The notes under the pieces are model-generated. The model saw only the letters and a list, made by a program, of their open reading frames with translations. It searched no databases and was not told the DNA's origin. 50,604 nt of DNA. It comes from Fidelibacterota bacterium (GTDB taxonomy: Bacteria; Marinisomatota; Marinisomatia; Marinisomatales; TCS55). Positions 10,901 through 18,852 of this stretch are shown here, piece after piece. The first letter of the stretch is position 1. Each line of letters starts with the position of its first letter. The stretch lies in the NCBI GenBank assembly GCA_004124535.1, contig SCKQ01000012.1:1-50604 (forward strand), given 5' to 3'. The translations under genes were made by a program, and so were the position numbers.

Positions 10901-11655
10901 ATTATGACAATGATAAAAAGAAAGCTGACGCAGTTTTCTTAGAGAATGGTAAGCGTGACCAAAAATGGTATACCTATTTCGAAGAAGGCCAAGATTCCAC
11001 TATATCTGTATATGATGCCGGGGATAAAACAGGTACCTGGTATGTTTATTATGACTCAACATTTGAGGCTGTAACTGAAACAAATTATGAAAATAATTTG
11101 AAACACGGTGATCATAGAGAATGGTATATTGATGAACGGAAGAAGGTGGAGGGTTATTATGAAGAAGGTAAAAAACATCTTTTATGGGCTTTTTGGGACG
11201 AAAGGGGTTATCAGCGTTTCGAAGAATGGCGTATGGGTGTATTATATGATACTTTTGAATATGAATATTATGAGAATGGCCAGTTAAAGGAAGAACCCAG
11301 CTATAAAAATAGAATGAAACATGGCAAGTGGTTTCGTTATTTCCCTGATGGTGAAATCAGTGGTGTGCGTGAGTTTTCCAAAGGCTTACGAGTTGGTGAA
11401 TGGGTTGATTATTATCGTAAGGATGAGATAGCATTCAAGGGTTTATATAATAATGATAAAAAAGATGGCCCATGGATATGGTATTATATGAATAGGGGCG
11501 CAGTAGGAGAGCAAGGCAATGTTATGAGTGAAGTTGATTTCAGAAATGGTGAGCTGATTTCAGAAAAGTGTTATACGCGGGAGGATGGTGAAATTATTAA
11601 TTGTCAAGAAATATTTGGTGAGAATGACTACCGTTTTGCTGACCAGAAAAATTAA
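7972..11655 (+). CDS. giant MORN_2-type repeat protein
   Basis: A 1227-residue protein with an N-terminal membrane or signal segment (about 14-30), a 100-residue unique region, then nearly continuous short repeats of the form YYENGxxKxxxxYKxGKxxGxWxxY, the MORN_2 (YwqK-type) motif. Near the middle sit five copies of a 96-residue super-unit containing EYADLHYPNGQLIEKISYKEG, with an exact 288-base period. MORN-type beta-hairpin repeats form elongated surfaces for protein or lipid contact; most bacterial members have no known function. Its TAA overlaps the ATG of the isomerase-like gene by one base, implying coupled translation. The N-terminal segment suggests it faces the periplasm or is membrane-tethered. 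The family call is secure; the role is unknown. Confidence 0.85.
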   Translation: MNPFSQKIFVTRSAIYLLLIVLLAIPAGLFGKKEPFIGRDRFNRQISEGIINKEDTVSVTYYAFYPFQIDTTKMAMNKIADRLTKQEIDIFRNFADVYKFADAGPKEELYVVQGSQIDSIFYDGLFGFKKIVIPADANKKFSHYYEKGRKEGEWTEWYVNETVKKVYHYKKDLLDGSYAIHDSASGQKVIEKMYKKDKLAGIWKEWYLNNTLKLEHAYKGDNLHGVSIDYDSTGKKDSEKRFKSGLKHGEWNFYNDDVELVHVEIYKDDLKNGLWYTKDLDTRDIHYEEYRDDKFIVRYTEHYYPNYQLKEKYAYQDSLPHGKWIGYYKDGETKHVKRFEDGKKQGKWQFFTEGGDVHTFELYENDKRNGEWYKKGEETDIYYQFWDMDSLISEYADLHYPNGQLIEKISYKEGLKNGKFTGYFQNGAKKYVKRFENDKPEGKWRYYTMAGKTNAEEIYVEGKRNEEWFRLDESGDTYYQYWDMDSLISEYADLHYPNGQLIEKISYKEGLKDGKFTGYYENGEVKYKKRYTEDQPDGKWEYYTAAGKKNAVQIYVEGKRNEEWYRIDKKGDTYYQYWDQDSLVSEYADLHYPNGQLIEKISYKEGLKDGKFTGYYPSGKVEYVKRYEEDKPMGKWKFVREDGTTKKIEIYETGKKNDEWITYEKNGDVYYQFWDMDSLVSEYADLHYPNGQLIEKISYKDGRKNGKFTGYYENGQTKHIRTYKDDKLDGKFADYTESGQILRKQGYMNGLLDGPSKEWYLNGEVKVKTAYKEGKLDGGFMSYDSLGRKVTKGEYEMGLKAGDWLTWYPSGKKKERSSYFSGKANGPYTLWDEIGRIIKEGEYSDDLKHGVWITFDPDLDRQESYEYYDMGIAKLKYFYKYYDNGNVMEEPAFTEYYRDGEWRQLFDNERLQYLTTYSLGKKYGLYEEWTIKKDLVQRGYYENDLLSALWTYVRNDSVIKYEVYDADSIIDGFIYEYYDNDKKKADAVFLENGKRDQKWYTYFEEGQDSTISVYDAGDKTGTWYVYYDSTFEAVTETNYENNLKHGDHREWYIDERKKVEGYYEEGKKHLLWAFWDERGYQRFEEWRMGVLYDTFEYEYYENGQLKEEPSYKNRMKHGKWFRYFPDGEISGVREFSKGLRVGEWVDYYRKDEIAFKGLYNNDKKDGPWIWYYMNRGAVGEQGNVMSEVDFRNGELISEKCYTREDGEIINCQEIFGENDYRFADQKN
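8860..10299 (+). repeat. five in-frame 288-bp tandem repeats within the MORN-type gene
   Basis: The codons aligned with SEYADLHYPN fall at 8860 (diverged: VRYTEHYYPN), 9148, 9436, 9724 and 10012, exactly 288 bases apart. The last four copies are nearly identical over the run encoding LHYPNGQLIEKISYK, whereas the intervening segments vary. The exact spacing across a diverged and four conserved copies points to whole-unit duplication followed by homogenisation. Confidence 0.9.
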
Positions 11656-12569
11656 TGGACCGTAGAAAATTTCTCAGTACAGCAGCGCTGGCACCATTTG
11701 CCGGATACTTTTTACAATCCTGTGGGAATAGTATTATGAGATCTAAATATAAATTTGCAATTGCTACCTATTCGTACTGGCATTTTCGTGAACCAAAAGT
11801 CACTGTGCAGGAGGTGATTGATCATGTAGCTAATCTTGGGGCTCATGGAGTGGACGTACTGCATGTCCAAATGGATAATGAAACACCAGAGTATTTAAAA
11901 TCTCTTCGACAGCGGGCTGAAAACAACGGCGTAGAATTAATCTGTTTATCGATTCATCAGGATTTTGTTGATCCTGACGAGGCAGTGCGAGATCGAAATA
12001 TTGAACACACCTTGCGCTGTATTGATATTGCCTATGAATTAGGTATTTCTTATATCCGGCTTAATTCCGGACGCTGGAATACAATAAAGTCATTTGATGA
12101 ACTCATGGCCAATCGCGGCGTAGAGCCGATTCTTCCCGGGTTCACAGAGGATGATGGTTTTAACTGGTGTATTGAATCGATCACAGAATGCCTGCCAGCC
12201 GCGGAAAAAGCCAGCGTTGTTTTGGCGCTGGAAAATCACTGGGGACTCACTCGTACTCCGGAAGGCCTATTGCGGATCGTAAATGCTATCGGTTCTCCCT
12301 GGCTTGGCGTATTGATGGATACAGGTAATTTTCTAGAGGATCCCTATGATAAACTGGAGCAGATTGCAGCGCAGGCTGTATTTGTCCAGGCCAAGACTTA
12401 TTATGGTGGAGGGGAATGGTATACATTGGACCTGGATTATCCGCGTATTGCGCAAATTCTGAAAAAAGCCAACTATCAAGGTTATATCTCACTAGAGTTT
12501 GAAGGCAAAGAGGATGCCAATACAGGTGTTCCCAAGAGTTTGGAATTATTGCGACAGGCTTTCAGTTAA
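11655..12569 (+). CDS. Tat-exported sugar phosphate isomerase/epimerase-like TIM-barrel protein
   Basis: The 304-residue protein begins MDRRKFLSTAALAPFAGYF, a twin-arginine signal, followed by LQSC (Cys23), which could make it a Tat-exported lipoprotein. The rest resembles the xylose-isomerase-like TIM barrel (PF01261, also called the AP endonuclease 2 family): GAHGVDVLHVQ, LALENHWG, GVLMDTGNF and YISLEFEG carry acidic and His residues at the strand ends as in this fold, where they hold a divalent metal. Family members isomerise or epimerise sugars; exported FCB members have unknown substrates. Translation is coupled to the MORN-type gene (TAATG). Its last 24 bases overlap the 3' end of dnaE2 on the other strand. 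Confidence 0.82.
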   Translation: MDRRKFLSTAALAPFAGYFLQSCGNSIMRSKYKFAIATYSYWHFREPKVTVQEVIDHVANLGAHGVDVLHVQMDNETPEYLKSLRQRAENNGVELICLSIHQDFVDPDEAVRDRNIEHTLRCIDIAYELGISYIRLNSGRWNTIKSFDELMANRGVEPILPGFTEDDGFNWCIESITECLPAAEKASVVLALENHWGLTRTPEGLLRIVNAIGSPWLGVLMDTGNFLEDPYDKLEQIAAQAVFVQAKTYYGGGEWYTLDLDYPRIAQILKKANYQGYISLEFEGKEDANTGVPKSLELLRQAFS

Positions 12570-15548
12570 TACAGTTTTTGTTTCTTTTATTTTCTTTATC
12601 ATTTGCGTTAAACTAATCAGTTTTTCTATTGTCACAGTGTACACACTGTATGCTTTTTCCACCTTGCCCTGAATTAGGAAAAGCGTTTCCCAGTTTAATA
12701 AATCCCCAAATGTTTCATATGCTTCAGGAAACATAACGCAATCGTATAAGTCTGTCTCATCTTCGAAGGTCACGAATTCCATAGGTTGACGATTGCGGGT
12801 AGCTGTGATCTTCCGAGTAATGGCTATACCGGCCAGCGCAATGGTCTTCCCTATGTAAAGATGGATATCCTTTGCTTTTTTTATACGCTTTCCCAAATAC
12901 GGTAAATAATTTAGTAGCGGATGCTCTGATATGGGGAATCCAAACGTATCTATTTCCAGTTTTCGTTTCTCTTGACGGGATAAATTGCCCGTAAGTGTAG
13001 GCACTGTAAGCGGTTCTCTGTTTTCATTTTGCAGATAAAAGTGGGCCGTACGAAAAGCAATGTCTTTGTGTGTAATTTCTGGTTCCAGTTCTACAAAACA
13101 ACCGGCGTTGGTCAGGACCATGGCATCAGATAGATCGATATCTACCCGAGCGAGAAAATCAGCAAGAGATGCGAAATCGCCGCTTTTTCGTTCATTAAGT
13201 ATTGCATCGATAGCTTTGGCTTGCAGGTTGCGAATGGCCATGAACCCCATGCGGATACGATCTTTTCGACCTCTATATTCTCGAAAACTACGATTGATAT
13301 GCGGCGGCATAATGCGAATACCGAACCTTCTTGCCTCACTCAGATAGGCATAGGGACTATAGAAGCCACCCTGGTTTGCAATTACCGCTGCCAGGAATTC
13401 TGCCGGGAAATAGGCTTTTAAGTAAGCGCAGGTGAAAGATAACATGGCGTAAGATGCGGAATGAGGTTTGCAGAATGAATATCCGGAGAAAGATTGGATC
13501 ATCTGCCATAATGTTTGCGCTAGTTTTGCGGTATATCCGCGATTGACTGCGCCGGATGTAAATTTCTTTTTCCAGCGGGGAATTGCATGTTCTAATGTTG
13601 GTTTGGAAATGACTTTACGTAGATAATCCGATTCGGCATAACTGAACCCGGCGATTTTTCGCGCTACCATGGATACCTGCTCTTCATAAACCATGATACC
13701 GTAGCTTTCCGCCAGACATTCCAGATCCTGGTGTAAAAGTTTCCAGGACTGCCCGTGAATTCGATCCAGCATCAAGTTGGTATAACGGTTTGCTGCCGGT
13801 CGAATGATCGATGAATAAATTACTACATGCTCAAAATCCACTTTACCTGCTTTCGCTAATAATTGCCGGGTGGCAGGACTCTCAATGTAAAAAACACCCA
13901 TGGTGCGGCCCGCTTTCATTAAATCCTCGGTCCTGAGGTCACCTACTGGCTGAATTTTATGGTAATCCATGTATTTATTGCGGTAGAGACCGACTTGTTT
14001 TAGTGTATCACGCACTACTGCCAAAGATCGGTTACCCAGAATATCAATTTTCAATAATCCGGAATCTTCGACTTGATCTTTTTCCCATTCTACAATTTGA
14101 ACACCCTTGGGCGCCGTAAGGACAGGTACATATTTGCGTATTTCATCTGGCACAATAATCACACCGCCAGGGTGCACTGAAGACACTCGAAAAGCACCCA
14201 TAACTTTTTCACTATATTTCAGTATTTCCATGAGTGTGTCGTCTAGATCCAGATTCTTGAATCGTCTATCGTTTCGCACCCATTTTACCAGTTCAGCCCG
14301 GCGACTGTAATAACCGATCCGTTTGGTTATGGCTTTGATTTCTTCTTCTGCCAGGCCATAGACCTTACTTACTTCGCGGATTGATGATCGAGGCTGCAAG
14401 AATACCTGGCTGGAGACCATAGCGCTTCGTTCGGTACTGTATTTGTTGAAAATATAATCCAGAATTTTATCCCGTTCATCCCAGGGGAAATCAATATCAA
14501 TATCCGGCATATTCATTCGTTCTGGGTGAATAAAGCGTTCGAATTGCAGGTTGTAGCGTAGGGGGTCTACTTGTGTGATGTACAAACAGTAGCTTACGAC
14601 AGATGCAGCACCAGATCCGCGGCCAATGGTGGATTCAGTTTGTTGAACAATATCTCTCACGATAAGGAAATAAGGCGCGAATCCTTTTTGTGTAATCAGG
14701 GATAATTCATAGTTAATACGTTTTTTTAGTAATCCATTAATTTTACCGTAGCGTTCCTGGGCACCAGTTGTTACCAGACTGCGCAGTGCCTTGTTCGCGC
14801 GATGGGTATTTTTCAATGACAGGTCTGGGAAGATTGTATTGGTGTAGGTCCAATCCGTTTTACAACGCTCAGCTAAATATTGACTGTTATTGATAGCTGC
14901 CATACTGCTGGGGAATAGATCAATCATTTCTTTTTCCGATCGAAAAAAGTGCCTTTGGTCTTTGGTTTCGTTAGGGGGTAACTGCGACAAGGTGGTATTG
15001 AGGTCGATTGCCCGCAGTATACGGTGGGTATGATAATCTTCTTTACTGAGAAAGTACACATCGCCAGTGGCAATGATCTCTAATTGATATGTGTTAGCCA
15101 GCGCCTGTGCTTTCGCTTCCGAAATACTGGGCCGTAATTCCACAAATAAATGGCTGTTGGGTATGAATGTAGCTAATGATACTAGAACACTGTCCTGATG
15201 CGCTAAGATGAATAGTCCACTGTGAAATAGCACAAGTAGGTTTGGGATTGATGCATCTGGGTCATCGTGAATAGAAGAAATGATCCGGCACATGTTTTCG
15301 TAACCAGTTTGATTCTCTGCAAGCAGGATAACATTCTCCATTGCCGTGATCAAATTGGTGCCGGCAATAGGTTTTATACCCTGTTCCTTGGCCAACTGTA
15401 CAAAACGAATAAAGCCCCAAAGACCATTTACCTCTGTCAGTGCTATATGACTCATATGTAGTCTTTTGGTCCTGGTAATAAGTTTCATTAATGGAATAGT
15501 ACCGCGCATCTTCGAATAGATCGAATGTGTGTTTAGGTGGGCGAACAT
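12546..15548 (-). CDS. dnaE2: error-prone DNA polymerase III alpha subunit, DnaE2/ImuC-type
   Basis: A 1000-residue C-family polymerase. The catalytic pair lies in PDIDIDF (Asp351 and Asp353) and the third carboxylate is probably Asp502 in LLKIDILG, so polymerase activity is expected. The N-terminal PHP domain is eroded: it reads HLNTHSIYS and TEVNGLWG where proofreading-type PHP domains have HxHxxxS and TDHxxxxG, as expected for a translesion enzyme. A helix-hairpin-helix region and an OB fold (about 885-965, IALAGIAITRK then FVTFEDETDLYD) follow. It is the last gene of a lexA-imuB-dnaE2 operon, 12 bases after imuB. The length, eroded PHP and context favour DnaE2/ImuC over the replicative DnaE. 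The role would be SOS-induced mutagenic bypass of lesions. Confidence 0.9.
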   Translation of the reverse strand: MFAHLNTHSIYSKMRGTIPLMKLITRTKRLHMSHIALTEVNGLWGFIRFVQLAKEQGIKPIAGTNLITAMENVILLAENQTGYENMCRIISSIHDDPDASIPNLLVLFHSGLFILAHQDSVLVSLATFIPNSHLFVELRPSISEAKAQALANTYQLEIIATGDVYFLSKEDYHTHRILRAIDLNTTLSQLPPNETKDQRHFFRSEKEMIDLFPSSMAAINNSQYLAERCKTDWTYTNTIFPDLSLKNTHRANKALRSLVTTGAQERYGKINGLLKKRINYELSLITQKGFAPYFLIVRDIVQQTESTIGRGSGAASVVSYCLYITQVDPLRYNLQFERFIHPERMNMPDIDIDFPWDERDKILDYIFNKYSTERSAMVSSQVFLQPRSSIREVSKVYGLAEEEIKAITKRIGYYSRRAELVKWVRNDRRFKNLDLDDTLMEILKYSEKVMGAFRVSSVHPGGVIIVPDEIRKYVPVLTAPKGVQIVEWEKDQVEDSGLLKIDILGNRSLAVVRDTLKQVGLYRNKYMDYHKIQPVGDLRTEDLMKAGRTMGVFYIESPATRQLLAKAGKVDFEHVVIYSSIIRPAANRYTNLMLDRIHGQSWKLLHQDLECLAESYGIMVYEEQVSMVARKIAGFSYAESDYLRKVISKPTLEHAIPRWKKKFTSGAVNRGYTAKLAQTLWQMIQSFSGYSFCKPHSASYAMLSFTCAYLKAYFPAEFLAAVIANQGGFYSPYAYLSEARRFGIRIMPPHINRSFREYRGRKDRIRMGFMAIRNLQAKAIDAILNERKSGDFASLADFLARVDIDLSDAMVLTNAGCFVELEPEITHKDIAFRTAHFYLQNENREPLTVPTLTGNLSRQEKRKLEIDTFGFPISEHPLLNYLPYLGKRIKKAKDIHLYIGKTIALAGIAITRKITATRNRQPMEFVTFEDETDLYDCVMFPEAYETFGDLLNWETLFLIQGKVEKAYSVYTVTIEKLISLTQMIKKIKETKTVLTESLSQ

Positions 15549-15560
15549 GATTGTTGATCT

Positions 15561-16724
15561 TTATCTGGCGATGTTCAAGTGGGATGCTGATTGAATAATG
15601 CCAAACCCATATTTGGTGCGCACAGTGTCCACAGCACTAGCCAGTGATTGATCTTTTACACCTGTGTCCCTGAACAGCATTAATTGGTTTGCGATCGGTT
15701 TCATATCAGTAGCATCGACAACAACAGCGCGGATGCGGTTCCGCCGCCGGTTAGCCCGTTGCAGCAGATCCAGGCAAAGTGCGCTTACTGTATAGTTATC
15801 ATTCTGCGCAGCTGATCCTGTTTTATTAAACTTGTATCCATCTGTGTAATGCACTGCTACGGTTATAGATCGCGCGACCTGTTGTTTGTATCGCAGACGA
15901 AAAGCTACTTGTTCTGCTAGGTGTTTTGTCACCGCTCGTAACAGCGCTTCATCATTGCTGTCCTGCTTCAAAATGGTCTGTTCCACAATATGATCTTTTT
16001 GTGCAGGTGGTGTTACCATAGATGTATCTTTGCCCAAGGCTTCCATGGCCAGTTTTACATGATATTTCCGAAATAAAACTAAACTAGCAGCCTCATTAGC
16101 TACGATAGTCTGAATGTGTTGCACTTCTTTCAAGTGTAAGAAACGGACCAGCCTTTGTACTGACTGCTCCTGGACTGTAGGAAGTACCTCTGCTGTAAGT
16201 GGTGCCAGGAATTTTGGCTCATCTCCGGTGTTGATCTTGTGAATCTTTTCTGGGGTCACCGTTGTAGCAATATGGCTGACCAGTTTATTGGCACTGATAC
16301 CAATTTGCCCGGCTAGTCCCGCTTTGCCATGGATATCATTGGATATATGGTAACCAGCCTGCGTTTTGCTACGGTGGATCGCTTCCATGCCACTCATATC
16401 CAGATAATATTGGCCAAGTACAGTTGGCTCTACCAGCGGTGAATAGTTGGTGACAATTCGTGTAACATAATGGTGCATCCGGGCATACAGTGTACTATTA
16501 TAAGGCATGAGTAGTGCACTGTGACTGATTTGGCGCGCCAAAGACACTTTCATCCCTTGGCATAGGCCTTCTGCCTTCGCTTCTGTTGATAAGGCTATAA
16601 TCGTGCCGTTTTGATGGTGTGACGATATTACAGCAATGGGCCGGGTGCGCAGACTGGCATCCAAGATACGCTCAGCTTGTATTTCAAAGTTTTGCAGCCG
16701 GATATGAAAAACGGAGCGTTCCAT
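15561..16724 (-). CDS. imuB: ImuB-like catalytically inactive Y-family polymerase homologue
   Basis: This 387-residue protein aligns along its length with UmuC/DinB. The catalytic carboxylates are gone: the first Asp site reads FHIRLQNFE (Arg9 in place of Asp), and the SIDEA motif is replaced by VLGQYY (Gly104 and Gln105 where Asp and Glu should be). This is the signature of ImuB, which acts as an adaptor bringing DnaE2 to the replication clamp. A clamp-binding motif of the QLxLF type is visible (QLMLF, 347-351), followed by the usual Y-family tail (VDTVRTKYGFG). It sits between lexA and dnaE2 with gaps of 15 and 12 bases. No imuA-like gene is present beside it. Confidence 0.87.
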   Translation of the reverse strand: MERSVFHIRLQNFEIQAERILDASLRTRPIAVISSHHQNGTIIALSTEAKAEGLCQGMKVSLARQISHSALLMPYNSTLYARMHHYVTRIVTNYSPLVEPTVLGQYYLDMSGMEAIHRSKTQAGYHISNDIHGKAGLAGQIGISANKLVSHIATTVTPEKIHKINTGDEPKFLAPLTAEVLPTVQEQSVQRLVRFLHLKEVQHIQTIVANEAASLVLFRKYHVKLAMEALGKDTSMVTPPAQKDHIVEQTILKQDSNDEALLRAVTKHLAEQVAFRLRYKQQVARSITVAVHYTDGYKFNKTGSAAQNDNYTVSALCLDLLQRANRRRNRIRAVVVDATDMKPIANQLMLFRDTGVKDQSLASAVDTVRTKYGFGIIQSASHLNIAR

Positions 16725-16739
16725 AATTTGTGGATTTGA

Positions 16740-17363
16740 TTATCGAGATTGGTGAATGACATAGGTTACAATGCCCCAGATCTGAAAATCATTACTTTCG
16801 TCTACTGCTATTGGCGGATAATCTGGATTTTCTGGTAGAAGTAAAACAGTGCCATTTTGTAATTGCAGTCGTTTGACAGTGAATTCACCATCAACAATAC
16901 AGATCGCAATATCGCTGTCTTTTGGAGCTAGAGATCGATCTACAATCAACAGATCGCCATCGTAGATAGCAGCATCCATCATGGAATCTCCCTTGACGCG
17001 GACGGAAAAGGTAGTAGTAGGATTCTTGACTAAATGCTGGTTTAGATTCAAGCGCATGGCCACATGGTCATCTGCCAAAGCGGGGATACCTGCCGCTACA
17101 CTGGATTCAAAAAAGGGTATAGTTATGTCATCGCTTATGATCACAGGATTTATGATCAAAGCCCTTTTCCCAGAGTAACCTTTGCTCCGTTCTAGCACAC
17201 CAGCCCGTTCCAGTTCTTTCACGTACCAGTTTACTGTACCAGGGGATTTGATATGTAACCCATCCATTATCTCGGCGAAGGTCGGTGGGCAACCATGGGT
17301 ATAGGTAAAGGTTTGTATAAAGTCAACAAACCGTTGTTTTTTTGGTGATAAATATGCTCTCAT
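16740..17363 (-). CDS. lexA: LexA-family SOS repressor
   Basis: At 207 residues it has the usual LexA length. The N-terminal winged helix (about 1-70) contains PPTFAEIMDGLHIKSPGTVNWYVK in the expected place for the recognition helix. The self-cleavage site is Ala91-Gly92 (SVAAGIPA), the nucleophile is Ser127 (GDSMMDA) and the general base is Lys164 (FTVKRL), all as in LexA and UmuD. It represses SOS genes until RecA filaments trigger its self-cleavage. It heads the imuB-dnaE2 operon; AGGA lies eight bases before its ATG. Two adjacent palindromes just upstream (17387-17412) are likely its operators, implying autoregulation. It could be a second, cassette-specific LexA rather than the only copy. 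Confidence 0.93.
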   Translation of the reverse strand: MRAYLSPKKQRFVDFIQTFTYTHGCPPTFAEIMDGLHIKSPGTVNWYVKELERAGVLERSKGYSGKRALIINPVIISDDITIPFFESSVAAGIPALADDHVAMRLNLNQHLVKNPTTTFSVRVKGDSMMDAAIYDGDLLIVDRSLAPKDSDIAICIVDGEFTVKRLQLQNGTVLLLPENPDYPPIAVDESNDFQIWGIVTYVIHQSR

Positions 17364-17386
17364 TGTATACGTCCTTATTCGTAACT

Positions 17387-17397
17387 AGTAAATTACT
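17387..17397. promoter_or_regulatory. candidate LexA operator half-site palindrome 1
   Basis: AGTAAATTACT is a perfect 11-base palindrome with five-base arms around a central A, 24 bases upstream of the lexA start. It directly abuts a second palindrome (17398-17412) and shares the GTAAAT/ATTAC core. Its position between lexA and the divergent cold-shock gene fits an operator; binding by LexA is inferred. Confidence 0.5.
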
Positions 17398-17412
17398 CGT
17401 AAATAATTTACG
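17398..17412. promoter_or_regulatory. candidate LexA operator palindrome 2
   Basis: CGTAAATAATTTACG is a perfect 15-base palindrome with seven-base arms around a central A, 35 bases upstream of lexA and about 65 upstream of the cold-shock gene. Extra CGTA-like elements lie nearby (TTCGTAAC at 17379-17385 and TACG/CGTA around 17442-17459). Perfect symmetry, location and operon content make it the best LexA-site candidate in the window. The LexA motif of this lineage is not known to me, so the assignment is inferred. Confidence 0.6.
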
Positions 17413-17477
17413 CTATAAGCAAGTGCTTGTGGTAGAAATTTTTACGAAATTAGGCGTATGATAAAACGAGCGTATGT

Positions 17478-17678
17478 GTGACTGGTACTGTTAAAGAATA
17501 TGATCGGGATCGTGGATTTGGATTTATAACTGGCGATGATGGTGATGATTATTTTGTTCATGTATCTGGTTTAGGGCCAAAGTTGCAGAAATTTGGTTTA
17601 CGGGCAGGACAGCAAGTGGCCTTTGATGTAGATTACGACCACAAGGGAGATAAGGCCATCAACGTACGGCCGGGTTAA
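17478..17678 (+). CDS. cold-shock domain protein (CspA family)
   Basis: The 66-residue protein is a single cold-shock domain: GTVKEYDRDRGFGFI holds the RNP1 motif (RGFGFI), and DYFVHVSGL the RNP2-like motif, as in CspA. Such proteins bind single-stranded RNA or DNA and melt secondary structure. The start is GTG 17478; no in-frame ATG precedes it, and no strong Shine-Dalgarno is visible. The gene diverges from lexA across a 114-base region holding the candidate LexA palindromes, so SOS control is possible. It converges on the Ste24-like gene with a 25-base gap. Confidence 0.87.
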   Translation: MTGTVKEYDRDRGFGFITGDDGDDYFVHVSGLGPKLQKFGLRAGQQVAFDVDYDHKGDKAINVRPG

Positions 17679-17703
17679 TAGTCAAACGGTCCAGATAGTA
17701 TAA

Positions 17704-18843
17704 TTAATCGGTTTCTGACAGCGTATAGTTTTCTGCAAAGGCCAGGCGCTCGCCAATAGGCGGGTGAGAATAATATAACAATTTGACCCACCATTCGGGG
17801 TAGGCGTTGGACAAATTCCTGTTTGCCAGACCAGCCATTGCTTTTTGGAAAGCATCTTTATCTGGATATAGTTCCAGCGATGTTTGATCTGCCTGCCGTT
17901 CAAAAAAACGAGATAATAAATTATTCAATGGCCCAAACAGCAAACCTGATAGTAGGCCCATGATCAGGCCAAATATGGGGAAAAGAGTAAGATTTGCCGC
18001 ATTGGAGGTGAGAAACTCAGGAAAGAGTGTTTTCATAATTATATTGAGCAAATAGAACGTGATCAGTTGCTGAATGGTGCCGATGGCAATATTTTTTGGT
18101 AAATGAGCATAACGGTAATGGCCAACTTCGTGTGCAATGACAGATGTTATTTCAGGCAGACTCATATGCGTTAGCAAATTATCTGCAATGACCACCCTTC
18201 TGGTTTTACCCATACCAGCTAGAAATGCATTCTCTTTTTTTGTCTGACGACTCATATCTTGCTTGAAAAATCCACTAGGCCTTAGACCAGCTTTGTTCAA
18301 GATTTCAGATAGCTGGCTGGTTAATTTTTCATCCTCAATTGGATCATATTTATTGAAGATCGGGAGTATGACTACTGGAAACAGGGTTACAAATACTATT
18401 GAAACCAGAGTGGTCGCAAGCCCGGCTACGAGCCACCATGTATCAGGGAATTCAGCAAGTACCCAGAACAGCAAGCCTAACAGCAGCGGTAATAACACTA
18501 GGCTCACGACAAATGACTTTAGTTGATCAATGGCCCAGGTTTTTGGGGTGTAATTAGAGAAGCCCCACTTGTGTTCATGGATATAGCCGGAATAATAACC
18601 TAATGGCAATCCAATTATGGTGGTCAAAAATAGAAAAACTACTAAATAGAACAGAAATGCCCAGATAAAAGAAATATTCAGGTTAGCCAGGAAATGGCTA
18701 AATCCACTGAAATAAAAAACTAGAATAAATGCAAACGATAACAAGGACCCGCATATACCAATTAACCGTTTTTCCTTTTCGTATTTTTTTGCCTGCTGCT
18801 GTTTATTGGCATCCAGTAGGGGGTGAATACTATTTTCGTCCAT
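17704..18843 (-). CDS. M48-family metalloprotease, Ste24/CAAX-protease-like
   Basis: A 379-residue integral membrane zinc protease. It has the zinc motif HEVGH (238-242) and a downstream Glu in ERQAD (Glu315) as third ligand, as in M48A Ste24 peptidases. Hydrophobic segments lie at about 27-47, 58-85, 108-130, 137-163, 254-275 and 285-306, and an N-terminal CAAX-protease-like region precedes the catalytic domain. Bacterial members act in the inner membrane, often in quality control of membrane proteins. It is the last gene of a five-gene minus-strand operon, nine bases after the esterase gene. The family call is strong; the substrate is unknown. Confidence 0.9.
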   Translation of the reverse strand: MDENSIHPLLDANKQQQAKKYEKEKRLIGICGSLLSFAFILVFYFSGFSHFLANLNISFIWAFLFYLVVFLFLTTIIGLPLGYYSGYIHEHKWGFSNYTPKTWAIDQLKSFVVSLVLLPLLLGLLFWVLAEFPDTWWLVAGLATTLVSIVFVTLFPVVILPIFNKYDPIEDEKLTSQLSEILNKAGLRPSGFFKQDMSRQTKKENAFLAGMGKTRRVVIADNLLTHMSLPEITSVIAHEVGHYRYAHLPKNIAIGTIQQLITFYLLNIIMKTLFPEFLTSNAANLTLFPIFGLIMGLLSGLLFGPLNNLLSRFFERQADQTSLELYPDKDAFQKAMAGLANRNLSNAYPEWWVKLLYYSHPPIGERLAFAENYTLSETD

Positions 18844-18852
18844 CTACAATTT

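Noticed and set aside
12546..15548. Replicative DnaE instead of DnaE2
   Set aside because: The PHP motifs are eroded, the length is short, and the gene is embedded with lexA and an ImuB-like gene.
15561..16724. Active DinB or UmuC polymerase
   Set aside because: All three catalytic carboxylate positions are replaced (Arg9, Gly104, Gln105).
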